NCBI RefSeq assembly: GCF_000015965.1
Contig: NC_009091.1
Location: 682,001-746,000 of the forward strand
Direction of reading: 5' to 3'
Source of the DNA: Prochlorococcus marinus str. MIT 9301
Lineage (GTDB): Bacteria; Cyanobacteriota; Cyanobacteriia; PCC-6307; Cyanobiaceae
Length of the DNA stretch: 64,000 nucleotides
Part shown: positions 45,854-56,108 of the stretch, one piece after another
How the letters are laid out: the number at the start of each line of letters is the position of its first letter
How positions within the stretch are numbered: position 1 is the stretch's first letter
Notes under the pieces: model-generated
The model's database searches: none
What the model was told of the DNA's origin: nothing
What the model saw: only the letters and a program-made list of their open reading frames with translations
Position numbers and translations under genes: made by a program

Positions 45854-46918
45854 ATGAAAAAAAAAATTCCAGTTATTGTTGTTTCGGGATTTCTTGGTTC
45901 AGGTAAAACAACTTTTCTAAGATATCTATTAAAAGAGAGTAATAAAAAATTTGGTTTAATAATCAATGAATTTGGTGATGTTGGAATTGACGGTGATTTG
46001 ATTAAAAGTTGTGATAAATGTGATGAATCTGAAGACGACTGCGTTATCGAATTAAACAATGGATGCTTATGTTGCACTGTTCAAGATGACTTTGTTCCAT
46101 CAATAAAAGCTCTCCTAGAATTTAATCCTCCTATCGAATCAATAATTATCGAAACAAGTGGGTTGGCACTACCAATTCCCTTAATTCAAGCACTTAACTG
46201 GCCTGAGATTAGGTCTTCCATCTACCTTGATGTTGTTGTTGGTATCGTTAATGGAGAATCAATGCTAAATGGTTCCCCAATTAATGATTTAAATAAAATA
46301 ACAAAACAATATAATGAGACAGATAAAATTGATCACAACGCCACTATAGATGAACTTTTTGAGGAGCAACTAGAAGTTTCTGATATCGTTTTAGTCTCTA
46401 GATCAGATATCTTAAATGATGATCAGTTTGACGTTGTAAAAAATAAAATTCAAGGAAGTCTAAATTCATCTACACCAGTCCTTAAATCCAAGAATGGCAA
46501 AATTGATTTAAATTATCTATTTGATTTTAATTTTAAAAAAGAGACTTATAAAGAATTTTTAACGGAAGAACATGACCATAATCATGTTGAGCTTGTATCA
46601 GATTCATTTAAATTAAATTATTTCCTTGAAAAAAATGACTTTGAAAAGGAGATGTCAAAAATCTTGGATGAATTAAACATTCTTCGAATAAAAGGACGTA
46701 TTTGGATACCAAACAAATCATTGCCTTTACAAATACAAATTGTAGGAAAGAAAATTAATACTTGGTTTGAAGAAGCTCCAAACAATTGTTGGAGACCAAA
46801 TGATAATGCTGGGCTTGAATTAGTAATAATTTCCTTTGATGAAAAATCTATACAAACTTTCAATAAAAAAATTAAAGAGAAATTTAAGATTTTAAGTGAC
46901 CCAAAAATAGCAATTTGA
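45854..46918 (+). CDS. CobW/G3E family GTPase, metal chaperone-like
   Basis: A 354-residue GTPase: Walker A GFLGSGKTTFLRYL, the family metal motif GCLCC (NGCLCCTVQDD) with an extra CDKCDESEDDC segment ahead of it, SRSDIL as the base-recognition loop, and a His-containing linker (EEHDHNHVE). The CxCC motif and the His stretch bind zinc or another transition metal. COG0523 proteins insert or deliver metals to enzymes. It lies between a pentapeptide protein and a zinc-ribbon miniprotein. Confidence 0.9.
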   Translation: MKKKIPVIVVSGFLGSGKTTFLRYLLKESNKKFGLIINEFGDVGIDGDLIKSCDKCDESEDDCVIELNNGCLCCTVQDDFVPSIKALLEFNPPIESIIIETSGLALPIPLIQALNWPEIRSSIYLDVVVGIVNGESMLNGSPINDLNKITKQYNETDKIDHNATIDELFEEQLEVSDIVLVSRSDILNDDQFDVVKNKIQGSLNSSTPVLKSKNGKIDLNYLFDFNFKKETYKEFLTEEHDHNHVELVSDSFKLNYFLEKNDFEKEMSKILDELNILRIKGRIWIPNKSLPLQIQIVGKKINTWFEEAPNNCWRPNDNAGLELVIISFDEKSIQTFNKKIKEKFKILSDPKIAI

Positions 46919-46964
46919 CTTTATAGTTACTTGTCGGGATACTTACTTCAGTAGACAGCCCAAG

Positions 46965-47129
46965 ATGGAAAATTCAAAAATTGCTTTAAAAGAGATAATC
47001 TCTGAAGAAGTTTCTTCAATTGATAAAATAAAATGTTCAAAATGTGGGGGGTCAGGAAATTTTAAAACACCTGAAAATTCAAGAAAAACTTGCTTAGTTT
47101 GTTTTGGTAGAGGCTACATAGACATTTAA
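46965..47129 (+). CDS. 54-residue zinc-ribbon (DnaJ-type CxxCxGxG) miniprotein
   Basis: A frame from ATG at 46965 to TAA at 47127-47129. Residues 24-31 read CSKCGGSG and residues 43-50 CLVCFGRG, two halves of a DnaJ cysteine-rich zinc site (CxxCxGxG). The N-terminus is a charged helix (MENSKIALKEIISEEVSSID). Such small proteins in photosynthetic organisms often help assemble thylakoid or Rubisco complexes, but I cannot say which here. It starts 46 bases after the CobW gene. Confidence 0.75.
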   Translation: MENSKIALKEIISEEVSSIDKIKCSKCGGSGNFKTPENSRKTCLVCFGRGYIDI

Positions 47130-47228
47130 TAACTCAGAAAACCTTATGGAAAAAAAATATTTGTTTATTAATCAATAGTACTTTTTATTAAAATTTAAAC
47201 TAATCTTCTAGTAGAAATTAATTTTTAA

Positions 47229-47483
47229 TTGGACCAATTTGCTGTAAAAGTTTTTGTAAGACTAAGACCCTCAGTTTTAGATCCAGCAGGGGAAGCTACT
47301 AAATCTGCCTCTATAAAACTTGGAGCCGAGGGAATAAAATCATTACGGATAGGAAAAATGATTGAGGTAAAAATAGAAGGTGATGGTGAAAACGAAGTAA
47401 GAGAAAAAATTGATTTATTGTGTGATAGGTTATTCGCAAATACTGTTATTGAAGATTACGAGTATTCACTAGAAAAATTATAA
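47229..47483 (+). CDS. purS: Phosphoribosylformylglycinamidine synthase subunit PurS
   Basis: An 84-residue protein: [20 protein letters not shown], then [11 protein letters not shown] and [12 protein letters not shown], the typical small PurS. The start is TTG at 47229 with AT-rich DNA before it. PurS bridges PurQ and PurL in the three-subunit FGAM synthase. purQ begins one base after its stop. Confidence 0.95.
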   Translation: MDQFAVKVFVRLRPSVLDPAGEATKSASIKLGAEGIKSLRIGKMIEVKIEGDGENEVREKIDLLCDRLFANTVIEDYEYSLEKL

Positions 47484-47484
47484 G

Positions 47485-48150
47485 ATGGATAATTTTACTG
47501 TAGGAGTTGTTGTCTTCCCTGGTTCTAATTGTGATCGTGACGTTTCATGGGCATTGGAAGGTTGTTTAGACATAAGAACAAAATACTTGTGGCATGAGTC
47601 ATCAGATTTAAGCGATGTAGATGCAATAGTTTTACCCGGAGGATTTAGCTATGGTGATTATTTAAGATGTGGAGCAATAGCGAGATTCTCTCCATTAATA
47701 AATGCTTTGGATGACTTTGTGAAAAGTGGAAGAAGAGTTTTAGGAATTTGTAATGGGTTCCAAATTTTGACAGAATCAGGCTTTTTGCCTGGTGCCCTTA
47801 CTGCAAATAAAAATCTTAATTTCATCTGTGATGATGTTGAACTTGATATTGTTTCTTCAAAAGGAGGTTGGTTCAATGATGGAGGTGAAAAACAAACTAT
47901 TAAGTTACCCATAGCGCATGGGGAAGGAAGATTTCATTGTGATTCTGATACTTTAAAAAAACTTGTAGATAATGAATTGATCGCCTTGAGATATAAAAAT
48001 AATCCTAATGGCTCCTCATTCGATATCGCAGGCATAACTAATGAAAAGGGTAATGTTCTTGGTTTAATGCCTCATCCAGAACGAGCATGTGACGAGACAA
48101 TTGGTGGGACTGATGGTCTCTTTACATTAAAATCATTAATATTGAAATAA
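47485..48150 (+). CDS. purQ: Phosphoribosylformylglycinamidine synthase subunit PurQ
   Basis: A 221-residue class I glutamine amidotransferase. The nucleophile is Cys in [11 protein letters not shown] and the His/Glu pair is in [10 protein letters not shown]; the start is [14 protein letters not shown], and [18 protein letters not shown] is present. It supplies ammonia to PurL for the fourth step of purine synthesis. It follows purS by one base, and a strong terminator ends the unit. Confidence 0.97.
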   Translation: MDNFTVGVVVFPGSNCDRDVSWALEGCLDIRTKYLWHESSDLSDVDAIVLPGGFSYGDYLRCGAIARFSPLINALDDFVKSGRRVLGICNGFQILTESGFLPGALTANKNLNFICDDVELDIVSSKGGWFNDGGEKQTIKLPIAHGEGRFHCDSDTLKKLVDNELIALRYKNNPNGSSFDIAGITNEKGNVLGLMPHPERACDETIGGTDGLFTLKSLILK

Positions 48151-48180
48151 AAAAGACCCCCAATTTTGGGGGTCTTTTTT
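48151..48180. terminator. Bidirectional rho-independent terminator between purQ and fba
   Basis: AAAAGACCCCCAA and TTGGGGGTCTTTT form a nearly perfect stem with a tiny TT loop, with a run of A before and T after. It works for purQ on the plus strand and for the convergent aldolase gene on the minus strand. It is the clearest intrinsic terminator in the window. Confidence 0.92.
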
Positions 48181-48198
48181 ATTTAATATGGGAAGAAA

Positions 48199-49272
48199 TT
48201 AGACAGTAGCTTTTACTTTTGGATCTAAATCACCTTTAGCGTAAAGATCCGCAAAGTAATTGGTGCTGTTTTGCTTGATCTTACTTGCTTGACCTTCGCA
48301 CCAGAACTGCTTGTATCTATCAAGACAAACTTGCTTCATGTATTTTCTAGCAGGCTTGTTGAAATGTCTTGGGTCAAAGTTTGCCTTATCAGCAAATGCT
48401 GCCTCTCTAACCGCGGCAGTGAAAGCAAGTCTGTTATCGGTATCAATGTTGACTTTTCTAACTCCATTTCTTATTCCCTCTTGAATCTCTTCAACAGGAA
48501 CACCATATGTTTGAGGGATTTCACCACCATATTTGTTAATGATATCCAACCATTCCTGAGGAACTGAACTAGATCCATGCATTACAAGATGGGTATTTGG
48601 GAGTGCTTTATGAATTTCAGCAATTCTGCTTATTGCAAGAACTTCTCCTGTAGGTTTTCTTGTGAATTTATAAGCACCATGACTTGTACCTATAGCAATA
48701 GCTAATGCATCAACTTTTGTTTTAGCAACAAAATCTGCAGCTTCTTCAGGATCAGTCAAAAGCATATCTGTAGAAAGTTCACCTTCAAAACCATGACCAT
48801 CTTCAGCTTCTCCTTTCCCTGTTTCTAATGAACCTAAGCAACCTAATTCTCCTTCAACACTAACCCCAACTGAATGAGCAAAATCTACAACTTTTTTAGT
48901 AACTGCAACATTATATTCGTAACTTGCGGGTGTTTTTGCATCTGCCTCTAGAGAACCATCCATCATTACTGATGTGAAACCATTTATTGCTGCTGAATAG
49001 CATGTTGATGGCTCATTGCCATGGTCTTGGTGCATTACAACTGGAATATTTGGATATGTTTCTGTAGCGGCAAGGATTAGATGACGTAAGAAAATTTCTC
49101 CTGCATAATTTCTTGCCCCTCTTGAAGCTTGGAGGATAACTGGACTATCAGTTTCATATGCTGCTTCCATGATTGCTTGAACTTGTTCAAGATTATTAAC
49201 ATTGAAAGCTGGAATACCGTAACCATTCTCAGCAGCGTGATCTAAAAGTAGTCTTAGTGGAACGAGGGCCAT
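48199..49272 (-). CDS. fba: Fructose-bisphosphate aldolase, class II
   Basis: A 357-residue zinc aldolase. The zinc His are in [13 protein letters not shown], the metal and substrate blocks GTSHGAYKF and [10 protein letters not shown] are present, and [13 protein letters not shown] is the phosphate-binding end. The sequence belongs to the class IIB group used by cyanobacteria for the Calvin cycle and glycolysis. The 92-base spacer upstream carries its promoter. Confidence 0.96.
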   Translation of the reverse strand: MALVPLRLLLDHAAENGYGIPAFNVNNLEQVQAIMEAAYETDSPVILQASRGARNYAGEIFLRHLILAATETYPNIPVVMHQDHGNEPSTCYSAAINGFTSVMMDGSLEADAKTPASYEYNVAVTKKVVDFAHSVGVSVEGELGCLGSLETGKGEAEDGHGFEGELSTDMLLTDPEEAADFVAKTKVDALAIAIGTSHGAYKFTRKPTGEVLAISRIAEIHKALPNTHLVMHGSSSVPQEWLDIINKYGGEIPQTYGVPVEEIQEGIRNGVRKVNIDTDNRLAFTAAVREAAFADKANFDPRHFNKPARKYMKQVCLDRYKQFWCEGQASKIKQNSTNYFADLYAKGDLDPKVKATV

Positions 49273-49364
49273 AATTAAAATAAGTTAGATGCTATACAAA
49301 GCACTTGTTTCCGCGAGTTTAGTACAAAGAGGGATCAAATGTCACGTAATTAGATATACAAAAT

Positions 49365-50462
49365 CTATATTTTTATATTTAACCCGCTCTTCGACGATTC
49401 TCTTATAGCTTCGCAAACTTTATGACTTGCAAGTCCCTCGCATAAGCCTGGAATGATAGGTGTTTTATTAAAAATACTCTCAGCCCATAAATTTTGAATT
49501 CTCAAAACTGGAGCTATTCTCCCATCAGTCCATGTTTTTTCAAAATTAAAACTTGAATCTGCAGTTAGATTTTGTATTTTATTTTCGTTGTTTGAATATT
49601 TTAAATTAAAACCATGTACATAATCTTTTTGGTTTTCGCTTTTAAGAATTAGTGAACCTTCGCTTCCATATATTTCTAAACTAAATCCTCTACCATTTTT
49701 AGAAATTGATGATAAAGATACCTGACATGGAATAAGATTCGAGCTGTAGTTTGATATTTCTATATTGGCTAAACATACATCTTCACTCGTAACATCATTT
49801 AAATCAGATGAATTAGGTAAAGGTCTTTTTTTTATTGATGTTGCTAACTTGCCAGACACGTTTATTGCTTCTCCAAAAAACCAATTCAACATATCGAATG
49901 CATGAGTACCTAAAGCGCCAATAACTCCTCCACCTTTTTCTTCCAAAGAATACCAATCCCAAGCTCTTTTAGGATCGGATCTGCTCCCCATTAGCCAATC
50001 TAATTTGACTAAATATATTTCTCCTAAAATATTTTCATCAATAAGTTTTTTTGTCTGAAGGAAAAGAGGTACTGCTCTATATTCAAAATCAACACATACG
50101 CTTAAATTATTAATTAAAGATATTCTCTGAAGCTCTTCAATTTCTGAGGAGGATAATGAAACGGGTTTTTCTAGGAGCAAATTTTTATTATTCTCTAGAG
50201 CTTGTTTTGCTAACTTAAATCTTGATTCAGGAGGGGTGGCAATTATAATCCCATCAATTTCCGAAGATTTAACTAAGTCTTCCCAATTATGAAAAAAATC
50301 TAAGCCTGTTTCTTTTTCTAATATCGATTTTTGCTTTTTCTCGTAATGATAAATAGCTACAGGAGTTAAGTAATCAGACTCTTTTAATGCCTCTAAATGA
50401 ACTTTTTTCCCAAACCCTAATCCAGCGATTGCTATTTTTAATTTTTTATTTTTAGTATTCAT
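49365..50462 (-). CDS. Gfo/Idh/MocA family oxidoreductase
   Basis: A 365-residue dehydrogenase: NAD(P) fold LKIAIAGLGFGKKVHLEAL, the IDGIIIATPPESR block, and the catalytic Lys in LLLEKPVSLS. The C-terminal substrate domain has GGGVIGALGTHAFDMLNWF. Relatives act on sugars, inositol or bilin; the substrate cannot be read here. It ends the accD-side run of genes and shows a 2-base gap to the upstream secreted protein. Confidence 0.85.
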   Translation of the reverse strand: MNTKNKKLKIAIAGLGFGKKVHLEALKESDYLTPVAIYHYEKKQKSILEKETGLDFFHNWEDLVKSSEIDGIIIATPPESRFKLAKQALENNKNLLLEKPVSLSSSEIEELQRISLINNLSVCVDFEYRAVPLFLQTKKLIDENILGEIYLVKLDWLMGSRSDPKRAWDWYSLEEKGGGVIGALGTHAFDMLNWFFGEAINVSGKLATSIKKRPLPNSSDLNDVTSEDVCLANIEISNYSSNLIPCQVSLSSISKNGRGFSLEIYGSEGSLILKSENQKDYVHGFNLKYSNNENKIQNLTADSSFNFEKTWTDGRIAPVLRIQNLWAESIFNKTPIIPGLCEGLASHKVCEAIRESSKSGLNIKI

Positions 50463-50464
50463 TC

Positions 50465-50860
50465 TTATCCATTATTAATAAACTCTGAACAGCTATTTTC
50501 AATAACAACATCTATAAGTTCATCATTATTAGAAGTTTGCCATTTTGAATTGAATTGTGGAATTCCATTTATTGAAGTATCTTTGAACTTTTTCTCATTG
50601 CAATTAATTCTCATTACATAAAGTGATAACTCTCCATCATCATCAGAATTAGTTGGATTCTTAAAGAACTTTGTTAATACACTTATTTCACCATTTGGGA
50701 GCGGCTTAATACTTCCTTTATCAAGCCATTCTTTCCCATCATCATTCTCTTTTAGTAGCACCCATTCAACATTTCCTATCGCATATGAATAGGAAGCAAA
50801 GTTTAAAATAAAAAGTAAAAAGCTTAAATAAAAATAAAATAAATTAGAAAATATTTTCAT
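50465..50860 (-). CDS. Hypothetical secreted protein
   Basis: About 131 residues from ATG at 50860; a frame start at 50881 lies inside accD, so I prefer the later one. A signal peptide (MKIFSNLFYFYLSFLLFILN) ends near SYA. The mature domain (WVLLKENDDGKEWLDKGSIK, then EISVLTKFFKN and YVMRINCNEKKFKD) looks like the small beta-sandwich domain found in bacterial secreted proteins of surface-adhesin E type. No specific function. It sits directly after accD and just before the oxidoreductase gene. Confidence 0.7.
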   Translation of the reverse strand: MKIFSNLFYFYLSFLLFILNFASYSYAIGNVEWVLLKENDDGKEWLDKGSIKPLPNGEISVLTKFFKNPTNSDDDGELSLYVMRINCNEKKFKDTSINGIPQFNSKWQTSNNDELIDVVIENSCSEFINNG

Positions 50861-50861
50861 T

Positions 50862-51743
50862 TTATGTATTTGCTTCTGCAAGTTCTTTTACTCCATGGAT
50901 TTTTAAAATCTTAGCCAAAGTAGTCTTGAGATCTTTCCTTTTCACTATTACATCAACAAAACCATGCTCAAGAAGATATTCAGCTGTTTGAAAATTATCA
51001 GGTAATTTTTCTCTTAATGTTTGTTCAATAACCCTTCTTCCCGCAAATCCAATAAGTGCTTTAGGTTCTGCCAAAATTAAATCACCTAACATTGCAAAGC
51101 TTGCTGTTACTCCCCCAGTTGTTGGATGAGTTAGTAAGGGCATATAAAGAAGATTTTTTTCTTTGTGCTTTTTTAGTGCTCCAGATATTTTTGCCATTTG
51201 CATGAGACTTAACATACCTTCTTGCATCCTTGCTCCACCTGATGCGCAAACAATAAGAATAGGAAAATTTTCTAAAGTTGCTCTTTCAATTATCCTTGTA
51301 ATTTTTTCACCAACCACTGAACCCATGGATCCTCCCATAAATCTAAAATCCATAACAGCTAATGCTAAAGGCATTGAATTTACAGAACAGATACCCGTTA
51401 CGACTCCATCTCTTAGACCTGTGCCTGCTTGACTTTCTTTAATTCGATCAGCATATGATCTTCTATCTTTAAAACCTAAAGGATCTGTAGGACTTAGTAA
51501 ACTATCAAACTCTTCGAATGAATTTTTGTCAGCAATTATATTTATCCTTTCATCGCTATTTATCCTATTGTGGTGTCCACAATTACTGCAAACATTGAAA
51601 TTTGAAATTAGGTCTTTTCTATAGGCTACTTGAGAACATTCTGAACATTTAACCCACAAACCATCTCCCTCATCAGCATCTTGCGAAACTTTTCCAACAA
51701 ATTGATCTTTACGCCTTGCGGCAAACCAGTCGATTAATGACAC
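50862..51743 (-). CDS. accD: Acetyl-CoA carboxylase carboxyltransferase subunit beta
   Basis: A 293-residue protein. An N-terminal zinc ribbon (CSECSQ and CSNCGH) is followed by the carboxyltransferase core with [40 protein letters not shown] and [19 protein letters not shown]. With AccA it transfers the carboxyl group from biotin to acetyl-CoA for fatty acids. First gene of this short minus-strand group; a 140-base spacer separates it from prk. Confidence 0.97.
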   Translation of the reverse strand: MSLIDWFAARRKDQFVGKVSQDADEGDGLWVKCSECSQVAYRKDLISNFNVCSNCGHHNRINSDERINIIADKNSFEEFDSLLSPTDPLGFKDRRSYADRIKESQAGTGLRDGVVTGICSVNSMPLALAVMDFRFMGGSMGSVVGEKITRIIERATLENFPILIVCASGGARMQEGMLSLMQMAKISGALKKHKEKNLLYMPLLTHPTTGGVTASFAMLGDLILAEPKALIGFAGRRVIEQTLREKLPDNFQTAEYLLEHGFVDVIVKRKDLKTTLAKILKIHGVKELAEANT

Positions 51744-51883
51744 AACGTTTCCTGTTTTTTCTATTTAAATCTAAATAAGGTACTTTTATCAAGAAAGATA
51801 TATAAAAATTTGATATCCTCTAAATTAAAAACTCCTCAAAGTAACAAATATAATGATTTGAGTTGATAATCGAAAATTAATTC

Positions 51884-52780
51884 TTATTTATTTTTCTCCT
51901 CAATCATTTTATGAATTATTGGAGTGAGAATTAGTTCCATTGCGAATCCCATTTTCCCTCCATTTACAACGATACTTGTGGGACTTGACATAAATGAATC
52001 ATTAATCATTCCAAGCAAATATTGAAAATCAATCCCCCATTTCTCTCTTGCCCCTTTTCTGAAATGTATGATCACAAAACTCTCATCAGGAGTTGGGATA
52101 TTCCTGCATATGAAAGGATTGGAAGTATCAATTGTGGGAATTCTTTGGAAATTAATATCGGTTTTGCTGAATTGAGGACAAATGTGATTTATATAATCAG
52201 GCATTCTTCTCAATATGGTATCCACAATGGTTTCAGCTGAGTACCCTCTTTCTGCATTATCTCTATGAATTTTCTGAATCCACTCTAGATTAGTTATCGG
52301 AACAACACCAACAAGTAAATCAGCATAAGATGCCACATTATATCCATCACCTTCTACCCCGCCATGCAAACCTTCATAAAAAAGTACGTCTGTTCCCTCC
52401 GGAATATCTTCCCATGGAGTGAATTGCCCTGGTTCTAAGGATGTCCCAAGTCTTGTATTGTGTTCTTCCGCTTCTTCAAGACTATGTAGATAATATCTTT
52501 TCTTCCCTCCCCCAGTTTCACCATAGATTTTAAAAAGTTCTTCTAGCTTGTCAAAAAGATTAGCCTCTGGACCAAAGTGAGAAAAATTTTCGCCTTTTGA
52601 AAGAGCCTCTGCCATAGCTTTTTTCATAGGCATTCTTTCAAACCTGTGGTAACTATCACCTTCTACAACTGCAGGAACTATATCTTCTCTAGCAAAAATA
52701 TGCTCAAAGGCCCTTTTTACTGTACTTGTTCCTGCTCCTGAAGATCCTGTTACAGCGACTACTGGATGACGTTTTGACAT
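51884..52780 (-). CDS. prk: Phosphoribulokinase, class I (proteobacterial-type) sequence
   Basis: A 298-residue kinase: Walker A AVTGSSGAGTSTVKRAFEHI, Asp-containing VVEGDSYHRFERM, substrate block LFYEGLHGGVEGDG, and LEWIQKIHRDNAERGY, FSKTDINFQRIPTIDTSNPF, SIVVNGGKM. These blocks and the roughly 300-residue length match the CbbP class I enzyme of purple bacteria. The class II cyanobacterial and plant enzymes are about 330-350 residues and carry a Cys in the P-loop, which is absent here. It phosphorylates ribulose-5-phosphate for Rubisco. Without the P-loop Cys, thioredoxin control of the usual kind is unlikely (inference). Confidence 0.92.
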   Translation of the reverse strand: MSKRHPVVAVTGSSGAGTSTVKRAFEHIFAREDIVPAVVEGDSYHRFERMPMKKAMAEALSKGENFSHFGPEANLFDKLEELFKIYGETGGGKKRYYLHSLEEAEEHNTRLGTSLEPGQFTPWEDIPEGTDVLFYEGLHGGVEGDGYNVASYADLLVGVVPITNLEWIQKIHRDNAERGYSAETIVDTILRRMPDYINHICPQFSKTDINFQRIPTIDTSNPFICRNIPTPDESFVIIHFRKGAREKWGIDFQYLLGMINDSFMSSPTSIVVNGGKMGFAMELILTPIIHKMIEEKNK

Positions 52781-52869
52781 TTTTAAAAAATATTATCTAT
52801 TGATTCTGACAGGTCATATGCCAACTTTATGTTTTACTTAAAAATATTTTTTTATTTATTAATTTTTTT

Positions 52870-53943
52870 TTAAATTTCATTAATTATTTTATCTCCGATT
52901 TCACTGCAAGATAAAACTTCAGTAGACCCATCAGCTAAATCTGCTGTTCTAAATCCTTTTGATAAAACTTTATCAATGGCAGTTTCTAAATTTTCTGCAG
53001 CTTCTTCTTCATTTAATCCAATTTTTAACATCATGGATGCAGATAAAAGCATTGCAATAGGATTAGCTATGTTTTTACCAGCTATATCAGGAGCCGAACC
53101 ATGAACAGGTTCAAAAACGCCTGGGCCATTATTGTTTAAAGAAGCAGATGGAAGCATACCAATAGAACCAGTTAACATTGCGGCTAAGTCGCTTAAAATA
53201 TCTCCAAATAAATTACTAGTTAAAATCACATCAAATTGACCAGGATCTCTAACTAATTGCATTGCTGCATTATCAACGTACATATTGCTTAGAGATATAT
53301 TTTTGTCTTTTGAGGTGATATTTAAAACTGTATCTCTCCACAATTGACTAACCTCAAGAACGTTTGATTTATCAACAGAACATATTTTTTTATTTCTTTG
53401 GTTAGCAATTTTTATTGCTATTTCGGTTATTCTTTCTATTTCATTCGAATCATAAACCATAGTATTGAAAGCTTTTGGTATTTTTGTATTTGTTATGTGG
53501 CCTCTTGGTTTTCCAAAATAAATTCCTCCTATTAATTCTCTCACGACAATAAGATCTACATGCTCAACGATTTCTTTTTTTAATGAACTTGCATCTAATA
53601 GAGATTTTCTTATTTTGACAGGCCTGATATTTGCGAAAAGGTTTAGGGCAGATCTTAACTTTAGTAACCCACTTTCTGGCCTTAATTCTCTTGCAAGAGA
53701 ATCATATTTAATATCTCCAACACATGCTAAAAGTACTGCGTCACTTTTTTTACATTGATCTAGTGTCTCATCTGGAGCAGGAGTACCATATTTTTCATAC
53801 GCTATCCCTCCAAATAATTTTTCAATAATCTCAATATCGAAGTTATGATTTTTTGAAAGCTTTTTTAAAACTTTTTTTGAAACTTCTGAAATCTCTGGTC
53901 CAATTCCGTCTCCTGATAATAAAACAATCTTATATTTCTTCAT
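52870..53943 (-). CDS. leuB: 3-isopropylmalate dehydrogenase
   Basis: A 357-residue enzyme: VLLSGDGIGPEISEV, VRELIGGIYFGKPRG (substrate Arg and Tyr), DVILTSNLFGDILSDLAAML (metal Asp) and FEPVHGSAPDIAGKNIANPI (NAD+ site). It performs the third step of leucine synthesis. It reads in the same direction as lpxD upstream, 28 bases away. Confidence 0.97.
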   Translation of the reverse strand: MKKYKIVLLSGDGIGPEISEVSKKVLKKLSKNHNFDIEIIEKLFGGIAYEKYGTPAPDETLDQCKKSDAVLLACVGDIKYDSLARELRPESGLLKLRSALNLFANIRPVKIRKSLLDASSLKKEIVEHVDLIVVRELIGGIYFGKPRGHITNTKIPKAFNTMVYDSNEIERITEIAIKIANQRNKKICSVDKSNVLEVSQLWRDTVLNITSKDKNISLSNMYVDNAAMQLVRDPGQFDVILTSNLFGDILSDLAAMLTGSIGMLPSASLNNNGPGVFEPVHGSAPDIAGKNIANPIAMLLSASMMLKIGLNEEEAAENLETAIDKVLSKGFRTADLADGSTEVLSCSEIGDKIINEI

Positions 53944-53971
53944 TTAAATTTTTGTTTAATAGAACAATAAA

Positions 53972-55006
53972 TTATTGCTTGTCTAATTGTCTAAGTTTTT
54001 TTGCTAATTCTGGTAATTTTTTAAAAATACTTGAACTCCTTAGCCATGATTTATTTTCCATCGCGGGGAAACCACTTATTACCTTGCCATCTTCAATGTC
54101 ACAATGGATTCCGCATTTTGAACTCGCAATGACATTATTACCAACTTTTACTCTATTATTGACTCCTACTTGCCCTGCCAAAATAACACCATCTCCAATA
54201 TTTGCGCCTCCAGCGATACCAACTTGAGCTGCAAATGCACAATTCTTTCCAATTTTTACGCCATGACCTATTTGTATTAAATTATCCAACTTTGTTCCCT
54301 CATCAATAAAAGTAAATCCAACTGCGGGTCTATCAATACAACAATTAGTTCCAATTTCTACAAAACTCATTATTTTTACACCACCTTTTTGCGGCATCTT
54401 TACCCATTTGCCATTTTCAGGAATAAAACCAAATCCCTCTGATCCAATAACAGAATTTGAATTAATTACACAATTATTTTTTAGAGTGGTATTTTCGTAA
54501 ATAACACAATTAGGATGAATTATATTATTATTTCCTATTTGAACATTGCCTAAAATTGATGATCCAGGAAGAATATGATTATTGTCTCCAATTATGGTAT
54601 TTTCTCCAATATAGACATTAGGTCCAATATGGCAATCTGCTCCAATTATTGCTGTTTTATCTATAACTGCTGAAGCATGAATTCCTGGTTTGAAATTGAT
54701 AGTTTTATATAAATAATCCAATACTTCTGCAAATGCAATTCTTGGATTTTTAACGATTATGTTAGATATATTGAGTTTTTTTAGGGCACTAACGATTTCA
54801 TCGTTGTTAGTAGTTATTATTGCTGAGGCTTTAGTTTGATCTAATTTTTCTTTAAGGATATTATTTTCCTCTAAAAAAGATATTTGATGTTTAACTGCAG
54901 CATCTAATGAGGCAGCATCATCTATGTTTAAATCTTCGAAAATATTGGCACTAATAAAATTTGAATTTCCTTTTTTTATTAGATCAACTAAATCACTTAA
55001 AAGCAT
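53972..55006 (-). CDS. lpxD: UDP-3-O-acylglucosamine N-acyltransferase
   Basis: A 344-residue protein with an N-terminal UDP-binding domain and then more than ten hexapeptide repeats ([LIV]-G-x4: CHIGPNVYIGENTIIGDNNH, IGNNNIIHPNCVIYENT) that form a left-handed beta-helix. The catalytic His region is NLIQIGHGVKIGKNC. It adds the second acyl chain in lipid A synthesis, showing that the LPS pathway is kept; lptB lies elsewhere in the window. Confidence 0.94.
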   Translation of the reverse strand: MLLSDLVDLIKKGNSNFISANIFEDLNIDDAASLDAAVKHQISFLEENNILKEKLDQTKASAIITTNNDEIVSALKKLNISNIIVKNPRIAFAEVLDYLYKTINFKPGIHASAVIDKTAIIGADCHIGPNVYIGENTIIGDNNHILPGSSILGNVQIGNNNIIHPNCVIYENTTLKNNCVINSNSVIGSEGFGFIPENGKWVKMPQKGGVKIMSFVEIGTNCCIDRPAVGFTFIDEGTKLDNLIQIGHGVKIGKNCAFAAQVGIAGGANIGDGVILAGQVGVNNRVKVGNNVIASSKCGIHCDIEDGKVISGFPAMENKSWLRSSSIFKKLPELAKKLRQLDKQ

Positions 55007-55025
55007 TTTTCAGTTTTAATTTTTT

Positions 55026-56108
55026 CTAAGAGAGAGCAAGAACATCTCTATGAACGACAATTATCGAGGAGTTGTTATTTTCTTTATTATTTAAGATACT
55101 TCTTAATTTGTCGCTACTTATTGATACTAAACCTTTTGCAACTTCTTTATCATTTGTATTTACGATTTTAACTGCCTGATTAATCGTAAAGTTTCCTTCT
55201 ACATTCTTAACACCAACCGCTAAAAGTGAGGCACCTTTTTTTTTAATTGCAAAAGAAGCGCCATCATCTAAAGTAATTTTCCCTACTGTTTGAATTGCGT
55301 GTGAAAGCCAACTTTTTTTGTTTCCAATAGGTTTTTCTACTGGATAAAATAAAGTTCCAATTTTATTATCATTAAATATTTCAATTAAGTTTTTTTTATT
55401 AGTTCCATCAACTAGTTGGACTTCGACTCCTCCTTTTGTTGCTATTTCTGCAGAAATTAATTTTGTAGAAATTCCTCCTGTTCCCCATTCATTATTTGAG
55501 TTTTGAATATTTTTATCTTTAATTTCCTTTAATTCACTATTATGAACTTCTTTAATAGGTTGCGCATCTTTATTATTACGTGGATCTTTTGAGTATAGAT
55601 TTTCAATATCGGTTAATAAAATAAGCTTGTTAGCATTTATAGCCAAGGCAACTAAAGCAGAGAGGGTATCATTATCTCCATATTTAAGCTCTTCATTTGC
55701 TACGGTATCATTTTCATTTACTATTGGAATAACATTCAAATCGATTAATCTTTTTAAAGTTTTAGAAGCGTTATTAAAGGATTCTCGTGAATTAAAATCA
55801 GCTTTAGTTATTAAAATTTGAGCAATATTAAGACCTAATTTATTAAATACTTTATCGTATAAGGACATTAAATTAACTTGACCTACTGCAGCAGTAGCTT
55901 GAAGGGTACTTAAATCATTTGGTCTTGTTTTAATATTTAACTTTTGGCAACCTAATCCAACGGCTCCACTAGTTACTAAAATTAACTTGTTTCCTTTTGA
56001 AAGAAAACTTGTAAAGGATCTGGAAAGGTTTTCAATAACTTCTTCTGTAGATGTTTCCTCTGTTCCTCTTAAAATACTAGTACCAATTTTTATAACCCAA
56101 GTTTTCAT
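55026..56108 (-). CDS. proB: Glutamate 5-kinase
   Basis: A 360-residue protein: [65 protein letters not shown] and a C-terminal PUA-like domain ([20 protein letters not shown]). It starts proline synthesis and is usually feedback-inhibited by proline. It overlaps the upstream HAD gene by four bases (ATGA), so the two are coupled. Confidence 0.96.
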   Translation of the reverse strand: MKTWVIKIGTSILRGTEETSTEEVIENLSRSFTSFLSKGNKLILVTSGAVGLGCQKLNIKTRPNDLSTLQATAAVGQVNLMSLYDKVFNKLGLNIAQILITKADFNSRESFNNASKTLKRLIDLNVIPIVNENDTVANEELKYGDNDTLSALVALAINANKLILLTDIENLYSKDPRNNKDAQPIKEVHNSELKEIKDKNIQNSNNEWGTGGISTKLISAEIATKGGVEVQLVDGTNKKNLIEIFNDNKIGTLFYPVEKPIGNKKSWLSHAIQTVGKITLDDGASFAIKKKGASLLAVGVKNVEGNFTINQAVKIVNTNDKEVAKGLVSISSDKLRSILNNKENNNSSIIVVHRDVLALS

